Origin: Ampullaceana balthica
Taxonomy: Eukaryota > Mollusca > Gastropoda > Lymnaeidae
Reading direction: 5' to 3'
Assembly (NCBI GenBank): GCA_944989445.1
Contig: CALYLW010000207.1
Location: forward strand, 372,001 to 436,000
DNA: 64,000 nt
Below the pieces are notes generated by a model that worked only from the letters and a program-made list of their open reading frames with translations, was not told the DNA's origin and did not search any database. The position numbers and the translations under genes are program-made. Below are positions 10,840 through 22,651 of the stretch, piece by piece (within the stretch, counting starts at the first letter, position 1; each line of letters starts with the position of its first letter).

Positions 10840-12015
10840 TTGGGCTACTTCCTTTTCTTTACCCTGAGCCTGGGTCTGGACAATAATTTTTTTAAGAGTT
10901 CTGAAAATTGGACTAATTCTGAAGGTAAGCAGTCTTCAAAATCGCTTGAATATTCTTCCATTAACTTGGCTGCTGCCCATCGAATGGCGAAATTGCTGAG
11001 CTCAGTTAGGTTTGTATATAAGAAAGCCAAATTTCTCATGGATGTCTTTATATGCGCCTAACAGATGTTGTAGGGCTTAAGAAACTTTGTCAATAATCAC
11101 CAGAAATACCTCAATCTTGAATTTTTGTGTCGGGGAGACTACTGTTTTGGTGATGTCCCTTTATCAAACTGACGCTTTTTTAAAATTTTTAATAGCATTG
11201 AATATTGTCTATACTCTTTTTTACCACGGACTTGTTCTTTCCTTTGTCTTCATAGGAATCAAATTAAGAATGCTGTCTTTTAACAAACTCAATGTGAGAC
11301 TTCCTTTCTAAAATTGTTTCCCAAATTTCAAGTAAAATAGCGACTTCCAGTTGTTCAAGTTCCTTTAGAAATCCTTCTGCTTCAAGTCGACAGTCTCGTG
11401 GCTGATTTTCGTTTGTTGCTAATTCTTCCAGTGCTGCGATATTCTCATGGTATGAGTTATTAACAGACCTTACAGCATCATGTCAGGCTGACCCTCTTGT
11501 GTCAGACAAGGCTTTGTTAACATGTATCAATTTCATGTGTTTTTGAAATACTTGTCAACGATGAGTAGATGCAACAAGCCGGGTATAAAGATTTTGCAGA
11601 ATACAAAAAAATCTGACTGCAGCACTTTTCCCTACCAAATTAATGGAATGAGCTGTGCACGGCACATAATGAGCAACACTGCACTTCTCACGAAGAATAG
11701 CCTGGTTTCCGTTAGGGGCCGTCCATAAAGTACGTCACGCTATTTTTTTACCATTTTTAACTCCCCCCTCCCCCCTGTCACAAATCTTGGACCCCCCCCC
11801 CTAAAGTATGTCACATTTTTAACAAAAAATGTTGTTTTTTATTAACAAAATAATTGAAATTTAATATAAAACACCGTGACGTCACACAGGGCTGGGCCCC
11901 CTCCCCCTTCACACTTTCTTACACCCCCCCTGCAGCGTGACGTACTTTATGGACGGCCCCTTATACTTCCTACTCATATTTGCTGCATTTGCGTATGACT
12001 TTCCAAGGCATTTTC
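10840..12015 (-). pseudogene. ZMYM1-like hAT transposase relic split by a MITE
   Basis: On the minus strand, 12015-11964 encodes SYANAANMSRKY and 11711-11500 continues with GNQAILREKCSVAHYVPC and CTAHSINLVGKSAA. Further down come NENQPRDCRLEAEGFLKELE (about 11420-11360) and SDFEDCLPSELVQFSELLK (about 10960-10900). These match in order the DUF4371/ZMYM1-type hAT transposases. The two parts are separated only by the MITE 11715-11960 with its TTA duplication, and removing one copy joins the two readings in frame. Other stops and frameshifts exist. This is likely the former transposase of the 5581-12601 element. Confidence 0.75.
11715..11960. mobile_element. Harbinger-like MITE inserted in a transposase reading frame
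   Basis: Starts GGGGCCGTCCATAAAGTACG and ends with the inverted CGTACTTTATGGACGGCCCC. TTA lies at 11712-11714 and at 11961-11963. At 246 bases it belongs to the short subfamily (with 45722-45972), whose termini read AAAGTACGTCACGC rather than AAATGACGTCACGC. It is non-coding. Confidence 0.9.
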
Positions 12016-12148
12016 AGGGATTCGTACAAACATTTACCTGCATCTTTATTATACACCATAATTTATAATAAGTTTGGGGGACCTTAAATTATTGGGGGCT
12101 CCTAGCTTTACCGCGTTCAGCACCCCCTTTTAATCCGCCATAGGTGGA

Positions 12149-12534
12149 TGGGGTCACGCATCTGTGACGGTGTGTGACGAGGGGGAGGGTGTGTTTAAAA
12201 ATGTGACGTCACATCAAAAAAAGCGCAACTGTAACTAAAAGTTCCACTTAATTATGTGATTATTTACCAATTATTTAATTGCGTTTTCAATGGCTTCACG
12301 CGTGTTACGATATTAGAGTGCAGACTTACCCTAAATAATATTTAAATGACAAAAAATAATTTGAACATGCTAACTTTTATTGAGAAATTATGGCTTGGAG
12401 GGGGGTGTCAAAGCTTTGTGACGTCATATCGTAAAAGAAGAGGTGGGGGTCTACGTTTTTGTGACAAAATATGACGCTGGGGAGGGTGGGGTAAAAATCG
12501 GCAACATCACATGACGTCATTTATGGACGGCCCC
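12149..12534. mobile_element. GGGGCCGTCC-type MITE, 5' end lost
   Basis: The 3' terminus is TGACGTCATTTATGGACGGC, ending in the CCCC at 12534. Internal motifs of the long subfamily are present (GTTACGATATTAGA, AAATGACAAAAA, AAAGCTTTGTGACGTCAT). The 5' side starts in the TCACGCATCTGTGACGG region without a full terminal repeat. Confidence 0.65.
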
Positions 12535-12608
12535 TTCAGTCGTGAAGGGGTGACACCAAGAGCTACCTCCCCGGGTGACACCAACCCTAGCGACGCCTCT
12601 GGGCATAC

Positions 12609-13686
12609 TACTAGTATGCCTACTAGCATAACCGTGCAAAATTTATAAAATAAAAAATGGAAGCTCAAAAATATACATAATCAGATAAAACAGATTTTTG
12701 CCAGACTGAAAAATTTGCAATAGTGAAAATGTCTCCCCAAGTTATATAAATTAATTTAAATTGCCACGAAAAAATGAGCTAAATACCTGTGTCAACAAAA
12801 TAATGAAAATTCAAAAATATACACGATCAGATAATACATTTTTTGCCAGAACTTACCTGAAAAATTTATGTTGTGAACGATTTGAAAGTTATTTTTAAAA
12901 TTGTCAATTTTATGGTCATGGATATGTCGAGACTATGTGATTAAACTTGTTTGAAATGAATAAGTGTTGGTGAATACTTCCAACTTCCAGTGTTGTACTT
13001 TGTGTTTCCATTAACCAGCTGAGACTCTGCGGGAGTTGACGACGCTGGTTGATAACTGTGGCCATTTCTTAAACACTCCCTCTCCCTCGTCACAAAAGTG
13101 TGACGTCATTTATGGACGGCCCCAAAGGTGTCTTTTGGATCACCAATATGTCAAAATATAAAACCAACTAGTCTTTTGTAAATAGAAATATATTCATTTG
13201 AAAAAAATAAGCGAGAAACATTATCGATGAAGAAGTGCCGCTGGGTAAATGGAACACAATATAAGGAAGCCTGTCAGTGTTGTGTTACCTTAAAACTTAA
13301 AGGGCTGGTGAATCTTTTACTTTTCATTGCTTTAATTAGAGCAGCAGACTCTTTAACTTTAAAACTCGGCCACAATCACATGCACAGTGAAAACCTTCCG
13401 TTAACAGATGTCTAAGAGTGCACCGGTCTAATTATAACAGATTCTTTAAATTAAATGCGTATACAAAAATATTTAAATTATATAAATTAATTTAAATTTT
13501 AAAAAAATAATCAATTCATAAATTATTTTTAAAAATCAGTTAAAAAATAAAATAAATAATAATAATAAATTAAAATAACTTGTTTTGGATGTAGCTACTG
13601 ATTGGGTAAAAAATACTTTGCTGCATACTTTTATGATTTATTATTATAATCATTTTTAAATAGCTTACTTGTACATCGTTGGCGAT
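12609..13686. other. Gene-free stretch with short duplications
   Basis: No exon was found. A stretch at 12656-12720 recurs at 12800-12862 (shared TCAAAAATATACA, GATCAGATAA, TTTTTGCCAGA), an imperfect direct duplication. A MITE end of the GGGGCCGTCC family lies at 13060-13123. The 62-codon ORF at 13227-13415 has no recognisable feature. Confidence 0.5.
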
Positions 13687-13790
13687 TATCTTATCTTAGC
13701 TTATCTGTTTACAGACGCTCCTTCTATACAGAAGATTATTGCGTCCTACGCTTATCTATGGTTTGTGTTTAGTCCTGCATTTTTATTATT
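13687..13790 (-). mobile_element. LINE/SINE shared 3' tail, inverted
   Basis: In reverse complement it repeats the segment seen at 4325-4431 and 52840-52944 (GACTAAACACAAACC, AAGCGTAGGACGCAATAATC, AGAAGGAGCGTCTGTAAACA, then AAGATAAGAT). It is a short 3' piece of the same retroposon family in the opposite orientation. Confidence 0.7.
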
Positions 13791-13934
13791 ACCATGATTA
13801 TGGTAGTCTACTGTGCAGTGGCCAAACTTTCCAGGACTTTTTGGAGGTTTGACGAAATACCATGTCAAACTTGGTCGCTACCAATGGTGTTTTTATTATT
13901 TTTGTCCAACTATTATTATTATTAATTTTACATT

Positions 13935-14346
13935 AGAGACGTTCCTTCAATTATTTCTATAATAGAAGATTATTGTGTCCTATGTTCTTTATTACATATA
14001 GAATATACTTCAATATACAGACCATGCTGGCCTGTTTGACCAAGCGTAAGTCAATTGAAGTTTGAATATTATATTTTCTTGGCATATCTGTTACAATGTG
14101 AAGACGGTGTAGACTTCGTCGAACTAATTCACACGGCCTTGAATTTTTTATTTGGAGGGTAACCCGGTTCCGTAAACTTAAACAGTATATCATCTCTCCC
14201 CAGGTATCGGCATCAGCAAAGCAAGACATAAGACAAAACAAGGCAAAGAATCTTGAAAGAACATTATAATATAGTATAGAGAAAGCAACTAAACATGACA
14301 TGGACATGTAATTTGAAAACAAACCTATTCTATAAAATATATGCAA
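13935..14346 (-). mobile_element. Second tail-bearing element with ORF piece
   Basis: The minus strand carries a 129-codon ORF (14346-13957) including RVTLQIKNSRPCELVRRSLH and DMPRKYNIQTSIDLRLVKQ. I do not recognise it with certainty. It is followed at 13985-13935 by a decayed form of the LINE/SINE 3' tail (AGGACACAATAATCTTCT). It therefore looks like a member of the same retroposon group rather than a host gene. Confidence 0.4.
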
Positions 14347-14559
14347 CGTACTTTAACGTAACAATTAATTTCTTAGTAGAATAAGTCAAAGTAAAAAAGC
14401 GATTCGTTTTCTTGATTAAACAATAAACGGGCTTTTTAGTTAGCAAAGTAATTTCCAAATTTAGCCGTTTGTCTATCAATTGCGGAAATGACGTATAAAT
14501 AACTTTTTAAAGATGATATCATCGGCATGTAAGAATAGACAGATAAAAATAAACGAAAC

Positions 14560-14781
14560 ATGATTGGTTAAATTTACGTCAGAGTCATCTGTTGAGTGAA
14601 AGACATGAAGCAGGAAAGACATAATTTGTTTACGAGCAACTATTGGCCGTTATTTCACAATTTTTATACAGTATTGACGAATTTTGTATCACCAGTATTG
14701 AATGAGACATTTATCAGAAGGTAACAAGAGTAAAAAGTAATTGATTTTGTAAAAAGACAGTCGATTCTGCCCATTTTTGTG
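14560..14781 (+). promoter_or_regulatory. Possible promoter and non-coding first exon
   Basis: Two inverted CCAAT boxes (GATTGG near 14561 and TATTGG near 14641) and a TACGTCA half CRE near 14574 precede a strong donor, TTTTTGTG|GTAAGTATTT, at 14782. Together with the acceptor TTCAG|GATCTG at 15976, this suggests a spliced 5' UTR for the next gene. No transcript evidence is available. A minus-strand ORF at 14902-14714 overlaps and cannot be excluded as coding. Confidence 0.35.
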
Positions 14782-15975
14782 GTAAGTATTTATCGATCGC
14801 CTGCCTTCCTTCTTTGTTATGTTTGTGTCCTTGGGCTTTGCCCACGACCTCATTTTCAGTATTGTGGTTGGTTGGGCCAGGAAAGGCGTAAACAGACGCC
14901 ATATTTATTATTCTGTTTCAGAATATTTATTGTCTTAAAATGATACAATATTATATTCTACCTTAAACGTTATTGATGTAAATCTTGTCTGCATTCATTT
15001 ATTTACTCAGGTTCGCCGAATGATATAATTTATTAAATTATAATTTATCTTCGGGACAAGAGTAACGCATAGTCGAATCATAGTCCTAGGCTTAGGACTT
15101 AGCTAGGGCAAATGAAAAGGCATAGGCATAGACATATGCTAAAATAGGCCTAGGGTTTGCATCTATTTACAAAAATTGATTATTTTAAGCCTCATTAAGA
15201 GTCATTAGTTTTTAGCCTAATACAAACCTAGTAGTACCTTATGCTGCACCTGACTGTATCATATTTCATGACTTCTGGCTCTGGAAAAGCTTTCCTGATC
15301 CTGTTAATAATGATAATGGCCAGCAATATCAATACTTTATGACTTTATAATTGCCATGGCCATAGTCGTAGTATTATAATCTTTAAAAATTCAGAATTGT
15401 GTATAGGCCTGATGTTTTTAAATTTAAAAATATTTGTTTTTGGAAAAAAAAGAGATATAATAATTGCATTTGAAAAGATAAGGAATTTCAGAAAATAGCT
15501 GTCCTTTAATAATTAGCTCCAACAAAAAAAATCATGTAAAATGTAATATCGGAGATTTCCATAAATTTGATACCTTATCATTATTTCAGCACTATTTTTA
15601 GTACTGAAACCGCTAAAATTCCACATTCTATTTTTATATTAGTGTAATGCAGTCTGTCTTATAAGTACTCTTATGTGATGTTGTTTTCTCAAATTCATGA
15701 ACATTGAAATTAATAGAGCCACTTAAGCTATTTTCTTATTGTATAAGTTTATGAGAATGTATTGAGAAAATAAATTTTTTTTTATTAACTCTACATTAAA
15801 CCTAATCTTTTATAAGGGGATGTAATGTTTATTTATTGGATTTTAATAATTACCATCAGATTCTGATAGAGTTGTAGAAACAGATACAATATCCAAGAGT
15901 ATGTAAATGTAATGAAATATCTAATAATTTTTAAAATAGGTCCCTATGTCAATAAATTTATGATTTCTAATTCAG

Positions 15976-16502
15976 GATCTGAGTAAAGATGCCTTCAGCA
16001 GCCAGACAGAGGCTTCCTACTGATTTATGGCGCCAAGGGCAGAGAAGGCACACCAGTGTTAGCCCAGGTTTGTTCTTTCAGAGTCAGGAGATGCAAGCGA
16101 ATCCTGGTCACTATGATGTCTTCCAGGAAGAAAAGCGCCAGTGCAATAATAAAAACAAATCACTTAAAAAGCATTTCAGTGGCAGAGGAAGTCCCAGATC
16201 TTTGCCTAGGAGAGGAAGTTCAGACACACTGAGCACCATAATACTAACAGACTCTTACAGTAATTGTTGCAATAGCAGCAGCAATGCTGTGTTGTCTAGT
16301 TCTGATTCAGAGAGCTGTCTCAATTATGATCCTTCCAAAGTCTGTGATGCATATGCAATGGAGTCTGTTGCACCACATCCAAGCCAGCTGCCCTTTTCCA
16401 CCACTTGAATGGTTGCAGTCTTCAACCTTTCGAGCATCTTCTCCAACTGGTGTTAGTGGCTTTTCTCTAAAAGGCTTCTTAGGCTGTCACATTGCTGCTT
16501 AA
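15976..16502 (+). CDS. PNRC-like small gene with a frame break (tentative)
   Basis: An exon opens after the acceptor TTCAG at 15975. ATG 15989 starts a 139-codon frame ending at 16408: basic, Ser-rich, beginning MPSAARQRLPTDLW. Near its end it reads YAMESVAPHPSQLPF and then stops. In the +1 frame the same DNA continues as PFPPLEWLQSS and ends FSLKGFLGCHIAA at 16502. Read across the break, the order (Tyr-Ala, then a PSxLPxPPxxW-like motif, then a short C-terminal FxLKxxL) resembles the PNRC family. PNRC proteins are nuclear-receptor coactivators and bind the Dcp1 EVH1 domain through this proline motif in mRNA decay. The break falls in a CCCTTTT run and could be a sequencing indel, a true mutation or an unseen splice. 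The family call is inference from short motifs. Confidence 0.4.
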
Positions 16503-19500
16503 TAGTGAACGAAGCTTATGAGATGATGGATTCAATTGACTCGTACAAATGGACAACGAATATTGAATATCGCTCAACTGATTGCCAAACAGATATTTTA
16601 TCATTGACTGAAATTTCATTTCTTTGACTCAAGTTTTCGTTAAAAAAAATTTTAGTTTAGGTTTTGATCTTTTCCAGAGATAATTTTCGTAAAAATTTAG
16701 CCATGTGATTTTTTTTTAAAACAAATTTTTTTCCATAATGCATTATTATACATTCAAGTTTTGCTTCTCTTTAACTCTTTAATCATTCTTAAAAATTAAT
16801 CAAATTACTAGACAACATTTAAAATAATATAATATAATAGGCTATGAAATTAATATAAATTTATTAATATGCTTGATTTGAATATCTTTTTTTTCCCTAT
16901 CTCTTTTTGACTCCTTGTGGTAATATATCCTTTCATTCTCATTATGTATGACTATGACAAAATTTGAAATCTTGTTGCTACTAATTTAAATGTGTTCATG
17001 TTAAATATGTGACTTAATTTTTAAATGGCTTGTAGACAGGTATTTTTTGTTAGTGTAATATTTAATGACATCAAAGTGTGTACTTTGGGTATGAACTTTT
17101 TAAGGCTAAATTTGAGATTTCCATCAAACTGTTGGGTTATTTTACAATGTAGACATTTTAAGATTTATTAACAGAAATTTCTTATGTTGTAGTTTTACTT
17201 TAAAAAAATGTTTTTTAACAGTGTTTAAAAATACATTGCTAATACATGTTTCAAAAATCTTATTATTTAAGAAATTTTTTTTTGCCCATTCAAAGTCACC
17301 TATTGGGATTATCATATAATTTGCATGACTTTGTGGCTTATTTTTTCTCACATTTTATCATGTCAATCGTAAAAATTAGACTGCATTTTCAAGAAAATTT
17401 TGTTTTCCCTCTAAATAAGATTTAATTAAATAAATTGCCCATGCTTGGATTTGTACGTTAAGTCAGCACTTTACATGCTGCATCTTTTATAAAACTAGAA
17501 ATTACCAAAGTTCCTTATTTTAAGGGGACAAAATTTTCTTATTTATTGAAAGTCTGGTTTTTAAATGTCTAAGTCTAAGGCTGTGTGATACGAGCGAAAT
17601 GTATTTGTCTTGCACACATTCCGCATTTGTTGATGGTGCTTCTAAACAGAAAGTTAAAGGGCCCTTATGCCCACAGAATTTTACATGACTCATAAATGAG
17701 ATCACTTTATAACATAATCATTTCTTGAAGTTACATTAAACATATCAAATGGGATCAAGCTAGATGTTTCAAGCCTGGCTAGGTGTGCAAATGCGGGTGT
17801 TAAAACTGATGCTTTTGATTTAAGATTTGTTTATATTGTACATTTCACTTGATAAGAATTTTATATGTCATCTTTCATTCATCTAAGCGGCCAGTTAAGT
17901 GTTGGCTTTTGCATCATTGTCTGGAGAGGACTAAAGAGTATTTTTTATGAAGACTTTACACATTTTAGTGTGAAAAAGCAGAATGTTGGTTTACTGGCAG
18001 CACTATTGTGTTGCATGTTTTGTTTTTTCATGACAAAATGTTTTCGTTATGTATTATTTGATAGTGCTGAGCTGTAATGGTAAAATATTCCAAATTGTGT
18101 TTTTAGATGCGTCATTAAACTTCTGGGCGTTACAACAAAAAAAAGATGTTTTTTAAAAGAAATTTAGGCTTTAAAAAAATATTTATAAAAAATAAAGGGG
18201 TTATATCTATAGTATAAAAAAAATGAAAAAAGGCAACAAAAAAAGAAGAAAAAAAAGAAAAGACCAAAAGATTAACCCCTATTTAAATTTATATTTTTGA
18301 TAATATAGTTACAACATTTTAAGTTAGTCTTAACGAATGTACACTTTCTGAAAAGCTCTTTGTGTACTCTTAGTTTGTTGAGATGCAATGTTATAAAAAG
18401 TCTAAACTGTCAGTAAGATATTGAATGACACCAATGTTTTAAATATAAAAAAAACATGGGTGCTAATTTATTCTTATTTGAATGTATTGCACCTATGCTG
18501 AATGTTAGAGGAGTTGATAACACTCTCTCTGATTTTTAAATTGTTATATGATGCGTGAAACAATTGATGTAAGTTGTACTGTGTTTGATTTACTACACTG
18601 GTGGTTCTGATTACACATATACCAGAAGACAGAGTGACAAAGACTGATACTAAATGATTACTGTAATAGATATAAAAACTTCTGAGAGATTCAAAGACAA
18701 GTTGGTTCTTTATGAAGTGCATTATTATGGGATCATGATAACTGTACTAAAGACTTTGATGAATACTGTTTTTTACAGTTTATGACTGGCATTTAATGCC
18801 TTCTGCTTCTGGCCGTAACAGATTTCATTTATCATATTTCATACTGTACATTTTATTATCCATGCATTTGTATATTAGGATTATTACCACAAGGACTCAC
18901 TCTTTCTTTGCAGCTGTCTGTCTTTTTTTTTGGGCCCTCTTTAGGGCCCTCCAAATCCCAGAAGCTATTGGTCTCAAGACTTAAATAACCAAAAATATTC
19001 TCCTGTTAATTCCTATCTATCAATTCCTGTTTTTGTTTCTCTGTTTGTTCCCTTATTCTGTGATGAAAATCAAAAGATCATCAATCACATCTTGTGACCT
19101 GCCTACCAGATGGTTTGTAAATACCTGAAAAGCGCCAGTAAAATAATCCCAAGGCCCTGAACTGAATATTTTAGGTGTTAATTTTCTCTACTTTGGAAAA
19201 TGATGAATTTCTAGACTTCAGGGTTTGCTACTGCTGGGGATAAATTTACTATGCTTTAAAATTAAAGAAATCAAAAGATAAGTCAATCTCTCTCACATTA
19301 CTTGCAATGCACTCACTCTTAAGCATGAGGATAATGCATTACAGGCATCAGGGGACAGCATTGCAATCCTTACCAAGACCCTACTTGAAACTTTACTTTT
19401 AAAGTGGTAGCAGGATTCTTGTGATGCTATTGTTTGTTTTGCTATACATTCTTCAATCTACTACAATGATAGATATGCTTGCTGGTCTTCTAAAAGGAGG

Positions 19501-19732
19501 CATTTGATGACTAATGACAACTAGGCTCACTCCTTTATGGTACGCTACACCTGTATACCTTCAGTTGCTATACTCTGCTGACAAATCTAAGTGAAGTGGA
19601 GCAGATCTATTTCTACAAGAATCTTCACCCTCTAAAAGCAGTCAGAATTTCCTTCCGATAACTGGAAAAGCTCAACACGCAGACGTGTGTATCCAGGTCC
19701 ATGTGTGTCGCCAGAATTCTGGACTGATCATC
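16503..19732. other. Probable 3' UTR, then gene-free sequence
   Basis: No further exon was found. AT-rich, with many T runs as in a long 3' UTR. An AATAAA near 18190 in an A-rich context is one possible poly(A) signal for the upstream gene. Short ORFs here have no recognisable motifs, and no transposon termini were seen. Confidence 0.4.
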
Positions 19733-20429
19733 ACCTAGTCCAGGAGTAGGGGAAACGTTTTGTCTGAGAGAGGCACAAACACCACATATTTTCAAAAGTA
19801 ATTCTGTGAGAGCCATACATTATGTTTAAAACTAAAAATTCAAGTAAACGTGTGCATTTTGTGTCATTTCAACACTAAACGTACAATCATTATGTCTGTG
19901 AATTCTTTTTAATAACATTGTCATGCTGTTTCTAATCAATAATGAATATTTCTTACCATTAATGGAACTTATGGTGCTGCATGGATTTGCCAATGGCTTT
20001 GAAGTCTGGTTGATGCAGGGGTTAAGCTTCATGCTGTCGTTGAGACTTCCATCCGTTAAACATGATCGTTGGTTGGTCTTAATGTTAATTGGATGTATGA
20101 AAGACTGCTCGTATGCATTCGTAGAGCCAAACATTGTCAGTACAGCAATACTCACATTCTGTGGTGTGTGACAGGAGGTGCGTTCCAAGTTTTGACAATC
20201 AGCTGGTCTGCGTGTTGAAGTTTTTCTTCATTTCTGCCCACTTGTTTTGGCTCGCCAACTCTGCTTGTTGTCGTGCAAGTCTTTCCAAAAACTTATTCAC
20301 CCACAATTTCTGACGGAGACAACTTGGATGCAACTCAGGTCAGTGCTGTCCACAGCACACTCATGTGGATGGATGATGAACTTAAAAAGAAGGGTGTTCT
20401 ATTGAAATTATCCAAAGCGCTCTTTAAAT

Positions 20430-20611
20430 CAGCGCTTCTCAAAGTGGTGGTCCGTGGACCATCCGCCGCCGGTCCGCAGAATTTATCAAGAAAGAACATA
20501 ACAATCTATTTATAATTATACTCTTCCAGAACAGAGAAAATAGTGCACCGGTCCCTGGAGCAATGAAAAAATCCTGCCGGTCCGCCAGACTAAATAGTTT
20601 GAGAAGCACTG
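20430..20611. mobile_element. Nested hAT MITE (CAG(C/T)GCTTCTCAAA family)
   Basis: The termini are CAGCGCTTCTCAAA and the inverted TTTGAGAAGCACTG. A perfect 8-base duplication, CTTTAAAT, lies at 20422-20429 and 20612-20619. At 182 bases it is non-coding, with GGTCCG/CGGACC-type internal repeats. It sits within hAT copy 2, so it is younger than that insertion. A full relative is at 54608-54793. Confidence 0.92.
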
Positions 20612-20825
20612 CTTTAAATGACTGCATGAGATTAGACGTGAAGCATGCTAGCTGCTGAATATTAAGATGTTGAGCAGAGTCACTTGATGTGCTCGTGTCT
20701 TTGAACTCTCCCAGTTTTTCAAAGCGTAGTACACGACCTGTCTCAATGTCATCAATGAATAGTTCAAGCTAGTTTTCAAATACAAACACTGCTTGTTGCA
20801 GTGATAAGATTGTATTTCCAACGCC

Positions 20826-22001
20826 TTGCATTTTCACATTGAGGTGATTTCGATGTTCAGTCATGTCTACGAGATAATAGAACTCCAGGAGCCACTCAGT
20901 GTCAGCTCACTCGGGATGCCCGAAATTCTTCATTTCAAGAAAAGTCCGGATTTCGCTCAGACAGGACGCAAATTGGCTGAGCACGTTCCCCTGTATAACC
21001 AACGCACGTTGCAGTGTTTTAAACTCATGGCGATCATTTAATGTTCGGACAACAATAAAGTTGACTACCTGAACCAACAGCGAAATCACCTCACCAAACT
21101 GCTCATCATACATCTGAGCACAAAGCGCCTCCTGATGTAGGATGCAATGAAAGCTTATGATGAGTCTGTTTTCATGCTCACAAAGAAGAGCGACACATCC
21201 TCTGTTTTTCCCCACCATGCACGGAGCACCATCAGTGCACACCGAAACAAGTTTATCCATCGGTAGATTTTTTTTCTTTTACGAACTCAGTGAAGGACTC
21301 TAATACATCCTGCCTTTTTGTTGTGCCCTTCATAGACAAAGCAGCAAGAGTTTCCTCATGTAGTGTATCACCGACAACATACCTTGCAATCAAGCTGAAC
21401 TGGGATAAATTACTGACGTCTGTTGACTCATCCAAAGCGAGAGAGGAAAACAGTGCCGCAATTATGTCCTTAATTAACTTGCCTTGCCTCAATTTAATTT
21501 GACATCATGATGCTACGATGGTGAACAGTTCTTGCCGACAGAGGTATGTCTTTTATCCGTTTAATTATAATTTATATTGTCCTTATCCGAAAAGTCATCA
21601 AAAAGTTCATTGGCAACATCAATCATGAATGCTTTGGCATACTCCCCATCTGTGAATGGCTTTCCGTTTTTCACAATAGGTAAAGCGCAAGCAAAGCTTC
21701 CCGAATTCCAGTCACATTGTTGGGTCCAAACACAATTTTGCTACTGACTAGTTTGCATTCTTGATAGCAGTTCTTGACATGCTTTCTTCTTGCTGTCTCC
21801 CGCAGGTTATTTAAATGCAAATGTAGAAAGGTGTGCCTCGAAGTGTCGCTTTTCATTTGTCCTTTTCATAGATGCAATTTCATCACTGCATATTAGACAC
21901 ATGCGGGACCCGTTCTCTCCATAAAGGCAAATTTCTCAGTCCATTCCTGCTGAAAAGTACGTACGATACTCATCCTCTTTCTTTCTTTTAGTTTTAGCCA
22001 T
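20826..22001 (-). pseudogene. Broken BED-finger hAT transposase, copy 2
   Basis: The minus-strand order follows copy 1. A BED finger (CLICSDEIASMK) lies near 21895, with the spacing to its histidines altered. Then come LALDESTDVSNLSQFSLIAR near 21440, TDGAPCMVGKNRGCVALLC near 21230, RTLNDRHEFKTLQRALV near 21030 and the C-terminal SEIRTFLEMKNFGHPE near 20910. The longest intact piece is 117 codons (21260-20907). Frameshifts separate the pieces, so no functional protein is made. Confidence 0.8.
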
Positions 22002-22651
22002 CTTGTCAAAAAGGTTTCTAAAATTAGTAAGCTTACAACGGAATTAAAAGGAAAGTTTACAATCTGATCCGACGACAATCTGTTGTGCGGACCCTTTGGC
22101 ACATGCACACATCATCCGCTATTTTCTAAAGCAATATACGGAAACGACACTTGAACAAAGTATTTATGCCACTTTTCCACAGAAATCATGGCTATCACTT
22201 TGATCTCAAATTCCTAACCTCTCTCCCTTAAATAGCAATCTCTCTCCTAGGGTTACTAACCCTTAACCTTGATTATTTCCCGCATCTATATGTATTTCAT
22301 GTATACTATCACGTTTGCCACTCCTCATCATTATTCCGCTTGTTATTGATTGGTCAACCAACATGCGACCTCCAAAAGTTTTCCCACTTCTAAACTTTTA
22401 ATATTGTTTTACATCAAGTAAGCCAGTTAAAAAATAGAAAATAATTAATAAGGTTATTGACTTATGAAGATTTAAAAAAAAATTTAAGACAACACATTTT
22501 TTCAAATTAATATGTAGATCAAAGAAGTCTGAAGAAACATTTTTTTGTTATAACCGAACATTTGTCTGCGAGCCTGATGCAGCCATCAAATTTTGATCAA
22601 AAGAGCCATATATGGCTTACGAGCCATGGTTTCCCGACCCCTGACCTAGTC

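Larger units (their letters stand above)
5581..12601. mobile_element. Large hAT relic filled with nested insertions
   Basis: The left terminus is CAGTGGCGTCGCTAGGG. The right terminus is its inverted partner CCCTAGCGACGCCTCTG, ending at 12601. The left flank TGGCATAC and right flank GGCATAC share seven bases, an 8-base duplication with one base lost. A ZMYM1-like hAT transposase relic (10840-12015, minus) lies inside and fits as the element's own gene. The 7 kb length is explained by later insertions: a Helitron, a ZBED-type hAT, a LINE scrap and MITEs. An alternative is two unrelated end fragments, but the shared flank argues against it. Confidence 0.6.
19741..22643 (-). mobile_element. ZBED-type hAT element, copy 2
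   Basis: The termini are CAGGAGTAGGGGAAAC at 19741 and GTTTCCCGACCCCTG ending at 22643. A perfect 8-base duplication, ACCTAGTC, lies at 19733-19740 and 22644-22651. It is the same family as 7006-8942 but about 970 bases longer. It keeps left-hand sequence missing from copy 1 and carries a nested hAT MITE (20430-20611). Confidence 0.92.

Noticed and set aside
14714..14902. 62-codon minus-strand ORF starting MASVYAFPGPTNHN
   Set aside because: A good start context, but no recognised domain and no evident donor linking it to another exon. It overlaps a plus-strand donor (GTAAGT at 14782). Not called as a gene.
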